Below, one piece after another: positions 60,549-64,000 of a stretch of DNA of 64,000 nt; the stretch's first letter is position 1; each line of letters opens with the position of its first letter. Below the pieces are notes generated by a model that worked only from the letters and a program-made list of their open reading frames with translations, ran no database searches and was not told where the DNA came from. The stretch is from Gammaproteobacteria bacterium (GTDB lineage Bacteria; Pseudomonadota; Gammaproteobacteria; Steroidobacterales; Steroidobacteraceae). Position numbers and translations under genes: made by a program. The stretch covers positions 1-64,000 of the forward strand of contig JANXZG010000076.1 in NCBI GenBank assembly GCA_025355645.1, in the 5' to 3' direction.

Positions 60549-62447
60549 GTGCGAGCACTGACTGACACAGTCCGCGCATTCTGCGTTATGGGCGGGCTGG
60601 CCTTGGCCAGTGCGCCTTCGACTGCGGCGAACCTGAAACAGGACCCGAACTCACTGACCTCGCGTCCGGTCGAAGATTTGCACTACGGCGACGTGCTGTT
60701 CTATTACTTCCAGAACGACTACTTCGCCGCGATCACGCGCCTGCTCGCCGCGCAGCAACTGCAGCGGCTGCACCACTCGGAGGGCGAGGCGGAACTGCTG
60801 CTCGGCGGCCTTTACCTGTCGCTGGGGGAACACAACGAGGCGGGACGCATATTCGACGCGCTGCTGGCAAGCAATGCGCCGCTGGCTGTGCGCAACCGTG
60901 CCTGGTACTACCTCGGCAAGCTGTGGTACCAGCGTGGTTACCTGGACGAGTCCGAGCGGGCGTTGCGCAGGCTCTCCGGCGACGTTGATCCGCGCATCGA
61001 TGCGCAGCGCTACATGCTGCTCTCGCAAGTCATGTTGCGTCAGGGACGGTATGACGATGCAATCATCGCGCTGCGCGCCTGGCACGGCGCGCCAGATTGG
61101 ACCGCTTATGCGCAGTTCAACTTAGGAGTCGCGCTGGTGCGCACCGGCCGGCTCGATGACGCGATACCTTTCCTGGATTCGGTCGGACGCCTGACGAGCC
61201 GCAGCGAGGAGCTGCTCGCGCTGAAGGACAAAGCCAACCTCGCCCTGGGGTTCGCCTTGCTGCAAGGCCAGCGCGGCAAGCAGGCAAAACCCATTCTGCA
61301 ACGCGTCCGGCTCGAGGGGCCCTCCTCGGACAAGGCCTTGCTCGGCGTCGGCTGGGCCGATGCGATGTCCGGCGAATACCAGCGCGCGTTGGTGCCGTGG
61401 CTTGAGCTGCGCAAGCGCAATCTGCTTGACGCGGCGGTGCAGGAGGCGTACCTGGCGGTCCCCTACGCCTTTGGCAAGCTCAAGGCCGACGGCCAGGCCG
61501 CCGAGTACTACACCTCGGCGATCGACTCGTTCGATATGGAGATGCAACGCATCGATGCCTCAGTCGCCGAAATCCGGGCCGGCCGGCTGCTTGATCGGCT
61601 GCTCGATGCCGATGCGCAAAAGAAGGTCAGCTGGGACTGGCAGCTGCAGAACCTGCCGAATGCGCCGGAGTCGCGCTACCTGTACGTGCTGCTCGCCTCG
61701 AACGAGTTCCAGGAAGGGCTGAAGAACTATCGTGAGCTCAATTATATGAGCCGCAACCTGCGGGACTGGCGTGACAGCCTGGTCGCCTTTGACCAGATCC
61801 TCGATACCAAGGACAAGGCGTACGCTCTGCGGCTGCCGAAGACCGATGCAATCATAGCGGGCACTGACCTTGGCGCGCTGAGTCGAAAGCGCGTGGAATT
61901 CGAGTCGCGCCTGAACGAGATCGAGAAGAGCCATGACGTCGCCGCCTTGGGCACGCCCGCGGAGCAGGCCACGTGGGCACACCTGCAAAGGGTCGAGAAT
62001 TATTTGGCGGCGCATCCGGAGGCTGCGATGACGCCAGAGATGCGCGAGAAATTCCGCTTGATGAAGGGCGTGATGCTGTGGCGCCTGTCGGAGAGCTTCA
62101 AGGCACGATTGTGGAATGAGCGCAAAGCCGTGCGCGAGCTGGCCGGATCATTGCAGGAAACCCAGGCGCGCGCCGCCGCGGTTCGGCAGGCACGGCAAAA
62201 CGTTCCGGTCGACACCGGCAGCAACGCGCAGCGGGTCACCTCGGTGCGCGAGCGCATGGATCTGCTGCAGGAGCGGCTCTCCGCCGTGGCCGTGCGCCAG
62301 AACCGTTATCTGCAGCAGCTCGCGGTGGATGAGCTGGAAGCACAAAAGCAGCGCATTGCGACCTATCAGGTGCAGGCGCGCTATGCGCTTGCCTCGATCT
62401 ACGATCGCGCCGTCGACCAGCAGAACAAGCCGAAGGCGACACCATGA
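60549..62447 (+). CDS. Secreted large TPR protein
   Basis: GEAELLLGGLYLSLGEHNEAGRIFDALL, AWYYLGKLWYQRGYLDESERALRRL, AQFNLGVALVRTGRLDDAIPFLDSV, C-terminal coiled coil. GTG start. Confidence 0.8.
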   Translation: MRALTDTVRAFCVMGGLALASAPSTAANLKQDPNSLTSRPVEDLHYGDVLFYYFQNDYFAAITRLLAAQQLQRLHHSEGEAELLLGGLYLSLGEHNEAGRIFDALLASNAPLAVRNRAWYYLGKLWYQRGYLDESERALRRLSGDVDPRIDAQRYMLLSQVMLRQGRYDDAIIALRAWHGAPDWTAYAQFNLGVALVRTGRLDDAIPFLDSVGRLTSRSEELLALKDKANLALGFALLQGQRGKQAKPILQRVRLEGPSSDKALLGVGWADAMSGEYQRALVPWLELRKRNLLDAAVQEAYLAVPYAFGKLKADGQAAEYYTSAIDSFDMEMQRIDASVAEIRAGRLLDRLLDADAQKKVSWDWQLQNLPNAPESRYLYVLLASNEFQEGLKNYRELNYMSRNLRDWRDSLVAFDQILDTKDKAYALRLPKTDAIIAGTDLGALSRKRVEFESRLNEIEKSHDVAALGTPAEQATWAHLQRVENYLAAHPEAAMTPEMREKFRLMKGVMLWRLSESFKARLWNERKAVRELAGSLQETQARAAAVRQARQNVPVDTGSNAQRVTSVRERMDLLQERLSAVAVRQNRYLQQLAVDELEAQKQRIATYQVQARYALASIYDRAVDQQNKPKATP

Positions 62448-64000
62448 ACTCCAGCGGCCCAAGCCCGCAGGTCGTGCTGCTCGCCGCGATGCTGGCATCC
62501 TCGCTCGCCAATGCATCGCAGCAGCCGGCGACGATCAAGGACCTCGATAGCCACCAGGTCGAGGTCAAGCCGGATCCGCCGCAAGGAGTTGACACGGCCA
62601 AAACGATGGAGAGCTATCGGCGTTTTCTCGACCTGAATGCGGGCGATGCAAGCTTGCGGGCCGAGGCGCTGCGCCGCCTCGGGGATCTGCATCTGGAGAG
62701 CGCTGAATCGGCGCGCATCGAAGCGGAACTCGCCAACAACGAGGCACTGCACGCCAATGAGGCGATCACGCTGTACACGGCGCTCCTAAAGGCCTATCCG
62801 AATTTCGAACGCAACGACTCGGTGCTCTACCAACTCGCGCGCGCCTATGAGACGAGCCTGCAGCCGGTGCCGGCGCTTGCGACACTCGACCGCCTGGTAC
62901 AGGCCTATCCGGCGAGCCGCCTGGTTGATGAGGCGCAGTTTCGGCGAGGCGAACTGCTGTTTTCCGCAAAACAGTACCCGGCCGCGCAGCTCGCCTACGA
63001 AGCCGTGATCCACGCAGGCACGAACTCGCAGTTTTTTGTCCAGAGCGAGTACAAGCATGGCTGGGCGCTGTTCAAGCAAGGTGAGAACGAGCAGAGCCTG
63101 GCATCGTTTGGCGCGGTGCTCGATGCGCTGCTGGTCTCGAAGCGCGATGCGAATGCGCTGATCGAGGTCGAATCGCTGTCCCGCCCCAACCAGGAACTCG
63201 TCGAGGACACGCTGCGCGTGATGTCGATTACGTTCTCCTATGCCGACGGTCCGAAGACGCTGGATGCATTCCTCGCCAGCGGCAGGCCGCGCCCGTATGC
63301 CTATGTGCTATACGCGCGTCTAGGCGATCTGTACGCGGAAAAGGAACGATACACGGACGCTGCGGACAGCTATCGCGCGTTCGCGGCCCGCAACCGCAAT
63401 CATGAAAAAGCGCCGCACCTGCAGATGCAGGCGATCGAGGCCTATTCGCGCGGCGGCTTCCCACAGCTGGTGCTGCAGGGCAAGCAGGAATTCGTGGAAG
63501 ACTACTCGTTCGGCACGACTTACTGGCAAGGACGCGACCCCGATCACGAGACCAAGGTGGTTGCCGAGCTTAAGGCGAACCTGCATGATCTTGCGCAGCA
63601 CTTCCACGCCGAAGCCCAGCGCAGCAAGTCGGTTGCCGATTACCAGGAGGCGGCCAAGTATTACCGCAGCTACCTGACTTCCTTCCCCAAGGATCCGGAT
63701 GCTCCGGTCACCAATTACCTGCTGGCCGACACGCTGTTCGAGAGCCGCCAATACCTCGATGCCGCCAAGGAATACGAGCAGACGGCCTACGATTATGGCG
63801 GGCAGGGCAGGGCGGCAGATGCCGGTTATGCCGCGATCGTGGCCTACGGCAAGTATGAGGAGACGGCGAGCGCCGACGCGCGGGCCGAGGTGCACCGGCA
63901 AAGCGTCGACAGCTCGCTGAAATTTGCCACCTCCTTCCAGCAGCATCCGGAGAGCTCAACGGTGTTAATGCACGCGGCCAAGGATTTGTATTCCGCCGGG
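62444..64000 (+). CDS. Secreted large TPR protein (GltE/AglT-like by inference), truncated by window end
   Basis: MNSSGPSPQVVLLAAMLASSLANA...; repeated TPR-like units (SVLYQLARAYETSLQPVPALATLDRLVQAYP, DEAQFRRGELLFSAKQYPAAQLAYEAVI, YVLYARLGDLYAEKERYTDAADSYRAF). ATGA overlap with upstream gene; no stop before 64000. Confidence 0.8.
   Translation, partial: MNSSGPSPQVVLLAAMLASSLANASQQPATIKDLDSHQVEVKPDPPQGVDTAKTMESYRRFLDLNAGDASLRAEALRRLGDLHLESAESARIEAELANNEALHANEAITLYTALLKAYPNFERNDSVLYQLARAYETSLQPVPALATLDRLVQAYPASRLVDEAQFRRGELLFSAKQYPAAQLAYEAVIHAGTNSQFFVQSEYKHGWALFKQGENEQSLASFGAVLDALLVSKRDANALIEVESLSRPNQELVEDTLRVMSITFSYADGPKTLDAFLASGRPRPYAYVLYARLGDLYAEKERYTDAADSYRAFAARNRNHEKAPHLQMQAIEAYSRGGFPQLVLQGKQEFVEDYSFGTTYWQGRDPDHETKVVAELKANLHDLAQHFHAEAQRSKSVADYQEAAKYYRSYLTSFPKDPDAPVTNYLLADTLFESRQYLDAAKEYEQTAYDYGGQGRAADAGYAAIVAYGKYEETASADARAEVHRQSVDSSLKFATSFQQHPESSTVLMHAAKDLYSAG

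Overview
64 kb of high-GC bacterial chromosome, gammaproteobacteria-like by gene content (inference). It is densely packed and I saw no tRNA, rRNA, CRISPR array or intact mobile element. Left to right: a frameshifted PiT phosphate transporter; GFA, cysteine synthase, amidohydrolase, GST, glycosyltransferase, spermidine-dehydrogenase-like, OYE, M13 peptidase and GH5-like genes; a five-gene translationally coupled cluster (Rieske oxygenase, ODC-like PLP decarboxylase, Co-type nitrile hydratase alpha, beta and activator); a heavily decayed phosphoesterase with four degenerate repeats; CocE hydrolase, APC permease, DODA-type dioxygenase, M61 peptidase; a DUF3501 / Fe-S (CCG) / rubrerythrin module; two tandem dimethylglycine-dehydrogenase-like genes divergent from a non-pyrrolysine MttB-like methyltransferase; a complete kdpFABC-DE locus with an inserted Ig-like/porin gene and an unannotated 27-aa membrane microprotein; SYLF and GDPD genes; and a ~16 kb pair of divergent operons (about 47.7-64 kb) encoding beta-barrels, SH3, DUF3570/DUF4266, five CxxCH motifs in three secreted proteins, a DUF1501-like Tat protein, a TlpA-like protein without its cysteines, and two large TPR proteins. 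The best candidates for an undescribed system are the nitrile hydratase cluster and the 47.7-64 kb envelope/cytochrome locus. All family calls come from reading motifs by eye; no database search was run.
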